In this document: one piece after another, positions 1 to 9,470 of the stretch
Layout of the letters: each line of letters opens with the position of its first letter
Position numbering within the stretch: position 1 is the stretch's first letter
Source: Glomus cerebriforme
Lineage: Eukaryota; Glomeromycota; Glomeromycetes; Glomerales; Glomeraceae
Reading direction: 5' to 3'
NCBI GenBank assembly: GCA_003550305.1
Contig: QKYT01001197.1
Coordinates: forward strand, 1 to 21,802
DNA: 21,802 nt
Made by a program: the position numbers and the translations under genes
Notes under the pieces: generated by a model
Databases searched by the model: none
What the model saw: only the letters and a program-made list of their open reading frames with translations
Told to the model about the DNA's origin: nothing

Positions 1-180
1 TGCTTGAATATTAACCGATTGGTTATTACGAAATTTAACATAAGTTTGATCGAAATCTACATCTGAGTGGTACCGAAGGGTGTTGATATTTGCTTGAATA
101 TTAACCGATTGGTTGTTACGAAATTTAACATAAGTTTGATCNAAATCTACATTCGAATNGTACCNGAAGAGTAACATAGA
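1..180 (-). repeat. Two tandem 90-bp units in the retroelement coding strand
   Basis: Bases 1-90 and 91 to about 180 are the same unit. The first 60 bases of each are nearly identical and the last part of the second unit is diverged and carries three N. Ninety bases is exactly 30 codons. Of the six frames only one minus-strand frame is open through the unit, and it contains the peptide DFDQTYVKFRNNQ twice, which suggests an in-frame duplication in the segment after protease. This frame differs from that of the protease, so a frameshift lies between them. The array may continue left of the window. Confidence 0.75.
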
Positions 181-189
181 TTTNGACCA

Positions 190-262
190 GCATTAGAGCA
201 TAATTCGGCCTAAAATCAGCCAGCCGAAATTTAGCCGAAATGGACTATTTCGACTAGTGTTT
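190..262. repeat. Short GCCGAAAT-rich repeat fragment inside the retroelement
   Basis: The sequence contains GCCGAAATTTAGCCGAAAT and the related inverted piece ATTCGGCC within about 50 bases. It sits between the protease reading frame and the 90-bp tandem units and breaks the frame with stops. It may be a small insertion or simply a diverged linker; the ends cannot be fixed by eye. Confidence 0.3.
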
Positions 263-319
263 GGATTCATCTTCCTTTACTTCTTCCTCTACTTCCATTT
301 TGGGTACCTCAATACTTAC

Positions 320-1230
320 TATATGATGAAACATTTCTCTACATTCAATAGCGACCTCAAAGACCTCATATTTTCATGTAATGATCATTAGGTTGTTATC
401 GTAATCTAAAATGGCTTTAGTTTTTTGTAACTAATCATTACCTACAATAGCAGCATACTAATTTGCGTTTGTAATGATGGCATCCATGAGGATAATCTGA
501 CCATGTATCTTAAGTGGTATATCTGATACAGCACCTAATGGTCTTCATCTTTCACCATTTACGTTGACCATTATAGTTTTTGAGGCTTAGGTTATTTCCA
601 TATCTAAGTTCTTTAATAGGGATAAGGATATGATATTACTAGCAGATCCAGAGTCTACTATCAAGGGGAACTTTATATGCTTAATCAAGACTTCACAATA
701 TAATGCCAAAGTCCTTTCATCATTTGGTCCAGTAGAGGTATTTACTTGCAATAGATCTTGGACTTCGATATTTTCTTTCTCTGGTATTCCTTTTTCAGCT
801 ACCCTTTTTGTCAGCTTTTTCTCTTGTTCTTTGACCCTCTTTTAGACTACAGGTTTCCTTAATTGTTTTGCAATCATTAGTCCAAATTTTGGATTCATGG
901 CCAACAATTGACCATTAGTAATATCAGCTTTTTGGTTAAAAAATTGTTGCGAGTTGTATAGTTCAACTATCTTAAAAATTGGAGCTACCATTGCAGGTTT
1001 CTTCTTGGTTCCTTTCTGCATGGTCCTTTTTGCTTCTGAAGCTTTCGATGGTTATAAGGTCCTTAAAATAGTCTCTTCTTCTTTAAGAGTATCTTTAGTT
1101 GTCCTTTTCAAAGAGTTCAACCTGATCTTGCTTCACGTTACTCTAGTAGCGGGATACATTTCCAATAGTGTTAAGTTTAAAAGTATTATAGTCTAGCGTG
1201 TATGCTCACCTTCTGAAGGTACGCCTCTTA
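320..1230 (-). pseudogene. Retroelement aspartic protease region (pol start), broken
   Basis: The clearest mark is LIVDSGSASNI on the minus strand, with the catalytic D-S-G triplet at bases 655-647. It resembles the DTG/DSG active site of retroviral-type aspartic proteases, which cleave the Gag-Pol polyprotein. An open stretch of about 50 codons precedes it. The fold continues downstream through ILDYDNNLMIIT, near the position of the second half of such proteases, but stops interrupt it near positions 590, 450 and 420. Upstream, a linker with GQLLAMNPKFGLMIAKQLRK joins it to Gag with one further stop near 842. Plus-strand open frames here are antisense shadows. The protease identity is well supported and the exact ends are not. 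Confidence 0.7.
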
Positions 1231-1302
1231 GTTTAAAGACTAATCATCAGTCCTTTCTTGAGATATCAATTGAGTCAACATCTGTTGAATCTGCACAAGT
1301 TG

Positions 1303-2857
1303 CTATCCATTAGTAGTCAGTTGAGGTGTATTCATATTATTAGCATTCATATTATTAGTAGCGGGTATCATTCGATTGTTACCACCATTTCCAAGTAGAC
1401 AATTTCTTACAATATATCCTGGTTGTTCGCAGGAGTTTTGCCAATTCAAAGGATGTGCTGTTGCTGCATTCACATTTTGATAGTCATTATTATAGCTTCT
1501 ATTATTATGACTTCCAGTACCCAAGTTTTGAACCTGTCTGGTCAAGTCTTGTATAGTCTTAAGAAGTTTATCCGATTGAGTACCTGTTCCTGAGAGTGCG
1601 AATTTGCTTAAATAAGTATTGACAGCTTTTTGGTCTTGATGCATTAATTTATAGGCCTTTGCTCTATTCATTGCACCATTTCACATCTGGTCATTATGTA
1701 GTTTTACTGTGACATAGAGGTCAGGCAACAATCTGTTAATGAATTTCCCAGCCTTAATGGCTTCAGGATATATAAACGCATTAGTTTTGACTCTTCGGTA
1801 CAACTCCTGCAATGAGATAGTATACGTATTGATATCCTCACCAGGTTGTTGTCAGTGTTATTCCAATTCCGTGGTTTAAATTTGACCAACGTTTGCATTC
1901 TGAATGCTCTGGAAAAATTCTGAATGAAATCGGTATTGTTATTATTGCCGATCCACACAGTGATCCTGTTGGGGTTATTATTTGGTAGTGCTTAGTTCAA
2001 ATTCCACCATGTGGATGCAGACTCTTTTAAATACATTGGGACTACTTCTAACTTTTGACCATTTGTGATCCCATTCGCATTACAGGCTCAGGTAAAATCC
2101 TCCAACCATGCTATCAGATCCTGGTTACCATCATAAAAGTATGGTAGCTCAGACTCTTCCTTCTCTTCTTGGCAAATTATTGATAGCGTTGGTATTTCCA
2201 GTCAGAGCTTGGTTAGTGTTTGGCAGTGCTTGGGTTAATGCCGCAATAGCTTGTCTCAAGTTCTGAAAGTCTTTTAGTTTGGTTGCATTATATTGTTTGC
2301 CAATATGAGGAGACTTACGATGGACTATTCAGTGTATTTGAATCTTCTTCAGAAGTTTCTGAGGAGATATCACTAAGGTTTTCTGGCTCAGGTGAGGTAG
2401 TGGTTTCACTGACTTGGTATAGAACTTCAATGGGATTCTGTTGAAATCCATTGGTTATGTTTTAGGTGTTTATGAAGTCTTGACGAATGATAATGTAATC
2501 TAGAAATTCTATATCAGCGTATCTGATGCTGAATATAAGGCTATGGATAGTATTATTGATATTGTCAGTGGTGGCTGAATAGGCAACTTCTTCAAAATAT
2601 TGTTGGGTGAATCTGGTGTATTCTATAACAGGGTAATTGGAAGAAACCCAATACCAAAAGTGCTGAAAGGTNNGNGTTAAGGGGATTTNNGATGGGTAAC
2701 ACCTATCACACGAAAAATCACGGTGATAGTGGGCTATGTTATTTAGTCCAAGTTGTCTATGTATAGCATCATGTAGTGTGTTTCGGTCAAAAATGACTCT
2801 GAAACATATAATAACTGGAGGCGGATAGTAGGTTAAGATTCTGGCAGAAGGCACCAA
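1303..2857 (-). pseudogene. Retrotransposon Gag-like polyprotein, frameshifted
   Basis: Pieces in several minus-strand frames join into one Gag-like protein. From the N-terminus they are: an unassigned segment of about 130 residues (2857-2462, two cysteines in SCDRC, five N bases inside); an acidic linker with SDISSETSEEDSN; a helical piece with LRQAIAALTQALPNTNQAL; the Gag core with LPYFYDGNQDLIAWLEDF, then ESASTWWNLN and QELYRRVKTNAF; and LPDLYVTVK leading into NRAKAYKLMHQD. The C-terminal part has a decayed CCHC knuckle (CEQPGYIVRNC), in which the first cysteine is lost and histidine is tyrosine. Frame changes fall near 2310, 2150 and 1850, with extra stops. Gag would coat the element's RNA in cytoplasmic particles. 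The first open stretch begins at a TTG with no convincing ATG. Confidence 0.7.
2840..2857 (-). promoter_or_regulatory. Candidate primer binding site at the LTR edge
   Basis: On the minus strand the sequence AACAAATTGGTGCC places a CA, then a few bases, then TGG, the usual start of a tRNA primer binding site just inside a 5' LTR. The site overlaps the beginning of the Gag open stretch. The matching tRNA has not been identified, so this is only positional evidence. Confidence 0.3.
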
Positions 2858-3020
2858 TTTGTTAATATCAGTTCTTTAGTGTTTAATAAATAAATGGTAT
2901 ATTTAATTATGTAAGCAGAAGGTTATTATGTNTTATAAATTTAAATGTATATAGATATTGAACAATAAATAAATATCATTAAATCATAAATAAAATTAAA
3001 CAGTATATTAACTTTAAATT

Positions 3021-3078
3021 CAATCAGACNTGAATAAAGTATAGCAACCCTGGGCTCATACAATCAGACACGAATAAA
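3021..3078. repeat. Pair of 18-bp direct repeats 40 bp apart
   Basis: CAATCAGACN(T)GAATAAAG occurs at 3021-3038 and, with ACG at the variable place, at 3061-3078. The intervening 22 bases include ACCCTGGGCTC and are GC-rich for this window. Possible LTR internal repeats. Confidence 0.6.
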
Positions 3079-3227
3079 GAATTTATCACAATTTAATATA
3101 ACACTTGGTTAATTTTAATTTATAGTTTAAATATCTTTATTAAAACTTAATCAAAAACCTTGTCTAAACAATCTTTTACATGAGAAAATAGAACGCTTAT
3201 TTATAATAAAAAAAAACTAAACTAAAA

Positions 3228-3371
3228 ATGTTTAACATGTTTACCATATTAAACATGTTAACTATATTAAATATGTTAAACATATTGGGCATAGTCAACA
3301 TGTTGAACATATCACACATATTGGACATGTTAAACTTTTCGAACATATTTAACATTTCGAACATGATCGTC
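3228..3371. repeat. 16-unit 9-bp tandem array, consensus ATRTTRAAC
   Basis: The stretch divides exactly into sixteen 9-bp units without indels, for example ATGTTTAAC, ATGTTTACC, ATATTAAAC, ATGTTAACT, ATGTTGAAC and ATTTCGAAC. Because the period is a multiple of three, the array produces an open plus-strand frame of 69 codons with a repeating M-L-N/I-L-N pattern. That frame is an effect of the period and not evidence for a protein. Units often form AACATGTT and AACATATT self-complementary sites. Confidence 0.85.
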
Positions 3372-3412
3372 CGGTTATATCACGTGACCGATATACCGAT
3401 CGATCGATCGAT
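3372..3412. promoter_or_regulatory. CACGTG site within an inverted repeat, then (CGAT)4
   Basis: CGGTTATAT (3372-3380) and ATATACCG (3391-3398) form an imperfect inverted repeat around CACGTG (3381-3386), a palindromic core bound by bHLH-type factors in fungi. Four CGAT units follow at 3397-3412. The block stands out from the AT-rich surroundings and directly abuts the 9-bp array, so it may be the regulatory part of the candidate LTR. The function is inference. Confidence 0.4.
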
Positions 3413-3450
3413 TTCCACCGTGACAGTATCAGTCTAGCCGTATAAATCTC

Positions 3451-6400
3451 AAATTGAGGGATTAATAATCTTTGATTTCAAGATATAGAAAATAAATTCT
3501 ACAAGTAAATTAATCCTTTTTTTTTGAGATTTATTGTATTATTGTTGTTTTTGTGTAGATTCGAACATATAAATTTCAGTGTTGGCAAGAATTTGGCCTT
3601 GGCCATTTCTAATTGACAGAAAAATCTTCGGCCACCATTCTATAAAAAAATACTTCGATAGATTTCTAGTTTTTATTGTTTTTATTTCAAAAAAAAAAAA
3701 ACTCAGAAATGTGATTAATTTTCTGAAAAATTTTTTATAAGGCCTATAGATTATTATTATCAAACTAATAGAATTGAAGCTTAAATGACAGTTTAATTAA
3801 TCATGGACATAAAGAAGGAAGATCATAAAAAAAAAACCTTTTGAACAGTACAGTTTGTAATCTTTCTTTTAAACGTTGGTATTACTAGAATGATATCATA
3901 TATTGAGATAAAAATTAAAATTTTAAATCTGGGAAACTTTACACCTAGATCCCGGGTTTAGGAAATTATCAGCCACATTTTATTTTGTCGGTTATAATTT
4001 AATGAAACTTATTGTTTGTTTGTAACTTTGTAATTGATATTATAAAACAATTATTAGAAGTATCAAAAAATAATACAGTTTTTTAAATTACATTTTATTA
4101 AAAATGCGTTTTAGAATCGTTACAAAAAATGACATATATTAATGAATATTCATTTAATCTTAATACTTAAGTATTCCATAACTATCGTAGTTCTAAGTAA
4201 GACCCCTGGTCTAATTCAACTGATTTTGCCTAAATAATAAAGTCTGAGTTCTATCAGATTTATTGAAGAAAATTTTTATAGGATTTCTTTCGGTTGTATA
4301 AAGCGATTTAATATCCAAGGACAGATTTTATTTTTAATATTAAAGGTGAATATCTATATAACTAAAAAAATTTGTTCATACTTGGATTACTCGCTGTATA
4401 AATAATTATGAAATGTGTAACGTGTGGTGCATCTGCGCCTGATCTATTCCATATATTTTTTACTATATTTTAGGTTCGGGCGAAATGAAATGGCGTACTG
4501 CAGCGAACTGGTGGGTGGCGTGATTATTAATTAATCTATTGATATCTGATATGAGACACCTAATATGAACCTTTATTTTTTTTTTGATAATAAATCACAT
4601 GAAAAAATTTTTAAAAATAGGTAGTTTTCATTATTTTGCATATTTTAAGTTCAAGAATCATCAGGATATCAATATTAGCTATAAATTTCTAATTGAATAT
4701 AAATCAGTTTTTTGTTTATGTCACAGCTTATTTCTGGTATATTTTTTATGTACACGATTTGCTATATTAGTTTAAACTCATTGATCTTGGTGCGAAGCAA
4801 TAGTCTATATAACTAAAATTTTTTTTTGAATCAGCAGGTATTTACGATTTAATGATTGTTATTACTGTATACAATTATTTAAATGTATCACCTACGTAAA
4901 TTTTTTGCCAATTTTTCTTTATATAGTTAATTACGAGATAGTTATTAGATATTATAATTGAATATTGCAAAATTATTTTTTTTTTGTACGAAGGGAATCA
5001 CAAAGATCACGTGGCGATTTCGTTTATATCAGATATACTGATAACTGATAACAAAAATAATATCGCACAAATAATTTTTTCCCGAACTTACAATGGTTCT
5101 CATTACCTAGTTTATTATTTATGAAAGTTTAAGGAAGTTTAAAGTTTATGAAATTATCATCTAAGAATTGACCTGTGTCCATACCACGACAATTAAAAAT
5201 GTTAAATTCCGATGATAATTATTATATACTGTATATGTAATTGTTTTATTATCACTTTGAATAAAACAATTAAGATTGAAAGTTTCTTCTTATTCGATTA
5301 TAATGCTGTACTTTAAAATTTGTTGAATTAATAACATAGTTTAGTTAAGATATAATAAAATTTTTTTTATAAAATTCGGAAATTAATTCCATACTATATG
5401 GATACAAATTTCAGCGACAAAACAAAACAATCCATTTATGGACATTGCGCCCATATCCTGCGGATGAATTTTCATTAATAAAGGCCTTCTCCGAACAAAT
5501 AATCCCAAATCTTTTTAAGATTAATGAAATAAGTCTAGCTCTAATCCAATAACATCATAACAATGTTTTTTACCAATCATATAAATAAGGACCCTGGAAT
5601 TTATATAATACAGTAATCCATATCTTCGGAAAAATCCCGAACCACGGATATTGTGTCGCAACTAAGATCGACAAGAAATTTACTAAACTTTATTTAAAGT
5701 GTTTTTATTTAAAAATGGAGGAAAAAATATATTTTTTTGATTGGAACTATTAAATATCTGCTAATTCTATTACTTAAAAATATATTTAAAGTGATAAGTA
5801 TATTTATATAATAATATATACAACGAGTGCTAAAAAATTAATGTTATGAATATTATCTGTTATATATGCACAATAAGCTGATCGCAGTGTTACATTATTA
5901 ACTGGTTATTCAGCAAAGTACTAAGGTGTGTGGCAAAATTAAAAAATAATAAACAAACCCCTTTGTGGACATAAACATATGCGAAATTTATGGTAACAAA
6001 ATATCTGATTCTTTATATCAAAAATTTCATTACATTGACAGCATGCTAAAAATACAAAAATTAAATTTTACTCTGCACAGTTATGAGATGATCGTCGAAT
6101 TCTTGCCGTATTTAGTTTTTAAGATTTCATGTAGGGGTCCTCGCACAAAAAATTCGCAAATCAAGGACGCTTTTGATTGATTAATTGGCTTCCGAATATT
6201 TTTGGCGGTGGTGAATATTATATTTCGGGATCGTTTAACTTTAACAATCAAATTCTTTAAATACTAAAAATTAACAACCAACAAGAATTATGGCGTTTTC
6301 GTTCAATGGGGCCCACGATAATTGTACAACTTTGAATTAATTAAGATAAAGGGATGAAAGCTAATAATTTCTATTCAGAAAAAATTTTTTTTCGTTAATT

Positions 6401-7639
6401 TTTATATTTTTTTCGTGAATATTTGAAATATCTGTTTATTGTAATCAATTTCTTTTTCAAATTGGATGCTAAGAAAATTTTTTTTTGTTTTTTTTTTTTT
6501 TTTTTTTTTTTTTTTGAAACGTGTTAGTAGTATATATTGTTCTCAATAATCGAGTTTACATCATTACAATACTGAAATAGCCAAATAATATCCTGCAGCA
6601 TTGTTTTCATGAGAATGTTAAAATAATAAATCTATCTATAACTTATACTATTATTACTAATTATTGATATTATTGTTGATTTCCATTTGAGTCGCGCGTT
6701 TTACTAGGGAATCATTGACTCACGAGGCCGGAATATTCATCGTTATGAAAGTTTTTCGGACGAATTCATAGTCTATATTTAAGAGGAATTTTAATATTTA
6801 TAAAAATACCGAACTTTTTGCANCCTTTTATATTTTTATATTGGTAGCTCCCTAAGAAAATATTACACGATATTAAACCTAATAGAGAATGGTCTTGTAT
6901 TATACTTTTGATTAAATAAACGCCGAATTAATACTTAAAAGGCAGATAAATAAAGACTTATCTCAAGCCCAATAGGATAAGGGCGGTAGAATAATAGAAT
7001 GAACAATGCAAATGGGAGAGACTCAATCATTGATCTTAAATAAAATTAAAGTTTGCCATCTTGCCCAACTCATTTGTTTCCATTTAATATACTTCACAAA
7101 AATTTGTGATACTTTTATGTTTCGAATAATGGCTTTTTTAGTAGTAGTATCAAAGAAAAAATAGTCATCTCTTTAATCACAGCCATCGTTTCGCAATCTT
7201 GTAATACATGTAACTAATCCAAATAAGGTTAGATAACAAATTTTGTTATATTCACAGTTATTAAACAACTTATCGGAATTGATAAAGGCTTGACAACTCA
7301 TTATAGTTAGCTCAAACTTAAATTCCTTAATAGAAGTAACTACTTTCTGATTTTCTTCATCACAAAAAGCATCTTATTAATATGACTGTAATTTCAATCT
7401 TAAATCAAACGGACAGATAAGTGCCGTATACGCCATTGAGTTTTGCATAATGATATGACTTGTCAATTCGAATAAAAACAATCAATTGTATTTTCGTATT
7501 GTTCTTTTAATAACGAAGGACAGACGGCAAATTTATCTAACGAACTTAAGTAAATAATATCTTTTTTTTTAGAAATTTCTATGATAAATGAAGAGCACTC
7601 CGAAGCGCCAAGGAAATCTGCTATCATAGTTTTCTTTTT
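3451..7639. other. AT-rich intergenic region, no convincing gene
   Basis: I find no reading frame with recognisable protein features. Open frames at 3539-3763 (-), 4584-4775 (+) and 5965-6180 (+) have low-complexity or unremarkable translations. Worth noting: a fragment with TTGGCAAGAATTTGGCCTTGG near 3577-3603 that may be transposon debris; CCCGGGTTTAGG near 3952 and CCCCTGGTCTAATTCAA near 4202-4218, the latter close to part of the MITE at 19465; a 21-codon frame at 4408-4473 with CVTC just after a TATAAATA; CCAAT boxes at 5546 and 5573 followed by TATAAATA at 5580; and long T runs. Confidence 0.6.
6488..6515. repeat. Uninterrupted T28 tract
   Basis: Twenty-eight consecutive T follow a shorter T run. 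On the minus strand this is an A28 run, which could be a retroposon tail, but the sequence before it shows no identifiable element and no target duplication was found. Confidence 0.8.
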
Positions 7640-8038
7640 TTTGTAATTATGAATGCTTTATTCTGTTCAATTTTTTATTCATTGTATCACTATGACGCGA
7701 ATCTTTCTAATCTTTTTCCCTTGAAACATGAACTTTATTATTGCATTCAGGTTAAATTAAAAAAGAGAATCAATATGGCTAAAAATCGGTTCCGATTATT
7801 CTCCGCAGAATTTGCCTCAAATAAACAAATCTTGTGGTTAAATTCGGCGTTAGTATCCTTAAAATTTAACATCATATTATTAATAGCAATGAAAAAATCG
7901 ATGATGGTACCAATATTTTATATACTTTTATTTACTAAATATTGGCCTTTTTTAGTTGTTAAATGAATCAAATTTTGGTTAAATAAATTATCATGTGCAT
8001 AATAATAATGAAATTCAAAGAAGAAAAAAGTGAAATAC

Positions 8039-8175
8039 ACTTTCTCTCTCAATATTAATTAATCAAATTTTATCAGATATAAAATGATCAAATTGGAATT
8101 ATTCTTTCAGTTCAGAATTCATATGTCATAAATATTATTTTTATAACTAAACCTTTGTTAAATTTATTCTTGAGA
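8039..8175 (+). promoter_or_regulatory. Candidate promoter of the HMG-box gene, conserved in copy 2
   Basis: A pyrimidine-rich CACTTTCTCTCTC (from 8037) is followed by TATAAAA at 8078-8084, about 106 bases before the ATG. The part from about 8096 to 8175 is identical by eye in the inverted copy, which is striking given the indels elsewhere. TTCTTTCAG at 8102-8110 could be a 3' splice site of a leader intron, though no matching donor was identified. Assignment as promoter is inference from position and conservation. Confidence 0.4.
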
Positions 8176-8189
8176 GATCTATATCAACG

Positions 8190-8540
8190 ATGAACGGCGA
8201 TTTATGCGTATTTCAATATTCTTTTCAACCAGAAACATTAGAAAAAAAGAAACGTGAATCGAATCCTTTCTTCTTGTACCGTAATTATATGAAAGAAAAT
8301 GCCCCTAAAAATATTAAGATGACGGAACTTAGTAAAATGGCATCTGACTCCTGGAGAAACTTATCCGATGTTGATAAGGCTAAATGGAAAAGACTCTACG
8401 AAATCAATCGCGATTTACCACCAAATACGAAAGATATCGTCGATGAAAAAAACTCTACTGCTGATAAGAAAGATCTTGATGAAACAACAGAAGGCGATCA
8501 AGACCCTCCTGTCGCAATCAAGGTAGAAAATATGGATTAA
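8190..8540 (+). CDS. Small HMG-box (MATA_HMG-like) DNA-binding protein
   Basis: The 116-residue protein is almost entirely one HMG box, a three-helix fold that binds and bends DNA in the nucleus. Residues 1-17 are a short leader and 18-22 a basic patch (EKKKR). The box covers about residues 23-77: SNPFFLYRNYMKENAP matches helix 1 (family pattern RPxNAFxLYR), ELSKMASDSWRNLS helix 2, and DKAKWKRLYE helix 3, with W55, W66 and Y70 at expected core positions. The tail (78-116) is acidic and ends with AIKVENMD, where IKVE fits a SUMO acceptor site. It is most like the MATA_HMG group, which includes fungal mating-type regulators and many non-mating paralogues in Rhizophagus; no mating role can be claimed. 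The ATG has A at -3 and is the first in frame. It is intact and intronless as read, and has two decayed relatives near 17 kb. Confidence 0.9.
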   Translation: MNGDLCVFQYSFQPETLEKKKRESNPFFLYRNYMKENAPKNIKMTELSKMASDSWRNLSDVDKAKWKRLYEINRDLPPNTKDIVDEKNSTADKKDLDETTEGDQDPPVAIKVENMD

Positions 8541-8542
8541 TT

Positions 8543-8548
8543 AATAAA
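8543..8548 (+). terminator. Possible polyadenylation signal AATAAA after the HMG gene
   Basis: AATAAA begins two bases after the stop codon, and another occurs near 8730. In DNA this AT-rich such hexamers are common by chance, so the assignment is weak. Confidence 0.25.
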
Positions 8549-8550
8549 TA

Positions 8551-9300
8551 ATATTTATATCTTACAATTTCAATTAAAGATAAATTTTATCTCTATGATA
8601 ACATAACAAATAAGATTATGATTTAGTATAAGTATTAAGAAATGAAATCCAATTATGTTTCATCGTTTGGCGGTATATATTATGTAATAATTTCTGTAAA
8701 ATTATGTAATTTGTAAGATTATTTTTTCACAATAAACGATATGTTAAGATAGCTTCCAAATATTTTAAATTGAATTAATAATGAAAGTGTTTATTATGAG
8801 GGTAAACTATAAACAATGTAATGCAAAATCATAAAATTAATAACTAAAATATAATAATATAATTACTGATGGAGAATTAAACAAGCAGCTCGCCATGAAA
8901 TTCCCGATCGATTATATTACACACGTGGAGATGAAGTTGTATATTTTGTCAATTGAACTGGGTGGACAACAGTTGAATCTCTATCTAAAATGTGCTAAAG
9001 TAAATAAGAATTAAAGTATTATAATATCTTAATCAATTCATAATCAAAATGCCCCATCACCTAATATGAGCTAGATTTACATTCTTTCAGTAAGGCTCAT
9101 TCATTGTTTTACACGCTAGGTGTAGTATTTTTAGTCATTTGTTTTCATCAAGTCCTTGAGTAAAATATTTTGAAGAAAGTTAATCTTTATACTTTATCTA
9201 AACATAATTTGAATACAAAATTTTGTAAAATGTACAGAAGAAAATCTTTCAAAATAATGATAAGACTTACATTGCATATTCTTCATTAATGCCATTATTA
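8551..9300. other. AT-rich region with one small open frame
   Basis: Mostly A/T runs. The one exception is a 39-codon plus-strand frame at 8895-9014 that begins ATGAAATTCCCGATCG and is less AT-rich than its flanks. It has no recognised domain, and GTAAAT near its end could be a splice donor. I see no downstream exon, so I do not call it a gene. Confidence 0.4.
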
Positions 9301-9465
9301 CAGGGTAGGGATTGAAATCGATTCTGAAAAAATCGAAACGGCATAGTAGAATCGATTCTCTACAATTTTTTACATATAAACCGATTTGATTCCAAAGCAG
9401 TTTTTAATGCTGATAATTGTGGCTAAAATTAGAGACTGATTCAAAATCAGACTGACCATCCCTAG
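9301..9465. repeat. hAT-like non-autonomous element remnant
   Basis: The left side begins CAGGGTAGGGATTGAAATCG. The right side ends GACCATCCCTAG, so TAGGGATKG is shared in inverted orientation. Two copies of AATCGATTCT lie inside. CAGGG-type ends with AATCGATT-rich interiors are typical of hAT-derived MITEs in eukaryotes. No clear 8-bp target duplication is visible and the right arm matches poorly beyond nine bases, so this is a tentative call. Confidence 0.35.
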
Positions 9466-9470
9466 AGTGA

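Larger units (their letters stand above)
1..3450 (-). mobile_element. Decayed Ty3/gypsy-like LTR retrotransposon, left end outside window
   Basis: Read on the minus strand, this stretch gives a Gag-like region, a degenerate zinc knuckle and a retroviral-type aspartic protease, in the order expected for an LTR retrotransposon. Reverse transcriptase, RNase H and integrase would lie to the left of base 1 and are not seen. The reading frame has several stops and at least three frameshifts, so this copy is dead. The right part, from about 2860, has LTR-like properties (non-coding, internal repeats, TG at its inner edge beside a TGGTGC stretch that could be a primer binding site), but no second LTR is in view, so that boundary is a guess. 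Assignment to Ty3/gypsy rests on the Gag and protease style. Without the pol order beyond protease it is not proven. Confidence 0.7.
2860..3450 (-). repeat. Candidate LTR of the adjacent retroelement
   Basis: This non-coding block lies where the upstream LTR of the minus-strand element should be. It begins with TG at its inner edge. It holds two direct copies of CAATCAGAC-TGAATAAAG (3021-3038 and 3061-3078, the second with ACG in place of NTG), a 9-bp tandem array and a CACGTG dyad with a CGAT run. Two N bases (2932, 3030) lie in it. The outer end is not defined because no partner LTR or target duplication is visible. Confidence 0.35.
7640..8540 (+). repeat. Inverted duplication arm 1 (HMG-box gene plus upstream region)
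   Basis: About 550 bases upstream plus the whole HMG-box coding region reappear in inverted orientation at about 17315-18204. The match starts near GTAATTATGAATG and ends at the stop codon; beyond the stop the two copies are unrelated. Differences are scattered substitutions, small indels and a 9-base insertion in arm 2. A 105-codon open frame in this arm (7649-7966) is broken in arm 2 by an extra A in a run of A, and its translation shows no domain, so I treat the upstream part as regulatory or leader DNA and not as a gene. Confidence 0.85.

Noticed and set aside
630..1196. Plus-strand frames at 630-845 and 954-1196
   Set aside because: They are antisense to the protease and linker reading frames of the minus-strand retroelement.
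3228..3437. 69-codon plus-strand frame rich in Met, Leu and Asn
   Set aside because: It is produced by the 9-bp tandem array, whose period is a multiple of three; the repeating peptide has no other support.
3539..3763. 74-codon minus-strand frame
   Set aside because: Half of it is a poly-Phe/Ile stretch from T runs; the rest may be transposon debris but shows no domain.
4408..4473. 21-codon frame with a CxxC pair after TATAAATA
   Set aside because: Too short to judge and TATAAATA is common in this base composition; no convincing second exon found.
5965..6180. 71-codon plus-strand frame
   Set aside because: No ATG at its start, no recognised domain and no duplicate to judge constraint. Possible but unsupported.
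7649..7966. 105-codon frame upstream of the HMG gene
   Set aside because: The inverted copy has an extra base that breaks it, the translation has no domain, and it is best explained as duplicated upstream DNA. It is not excluded as a decayed fragment.
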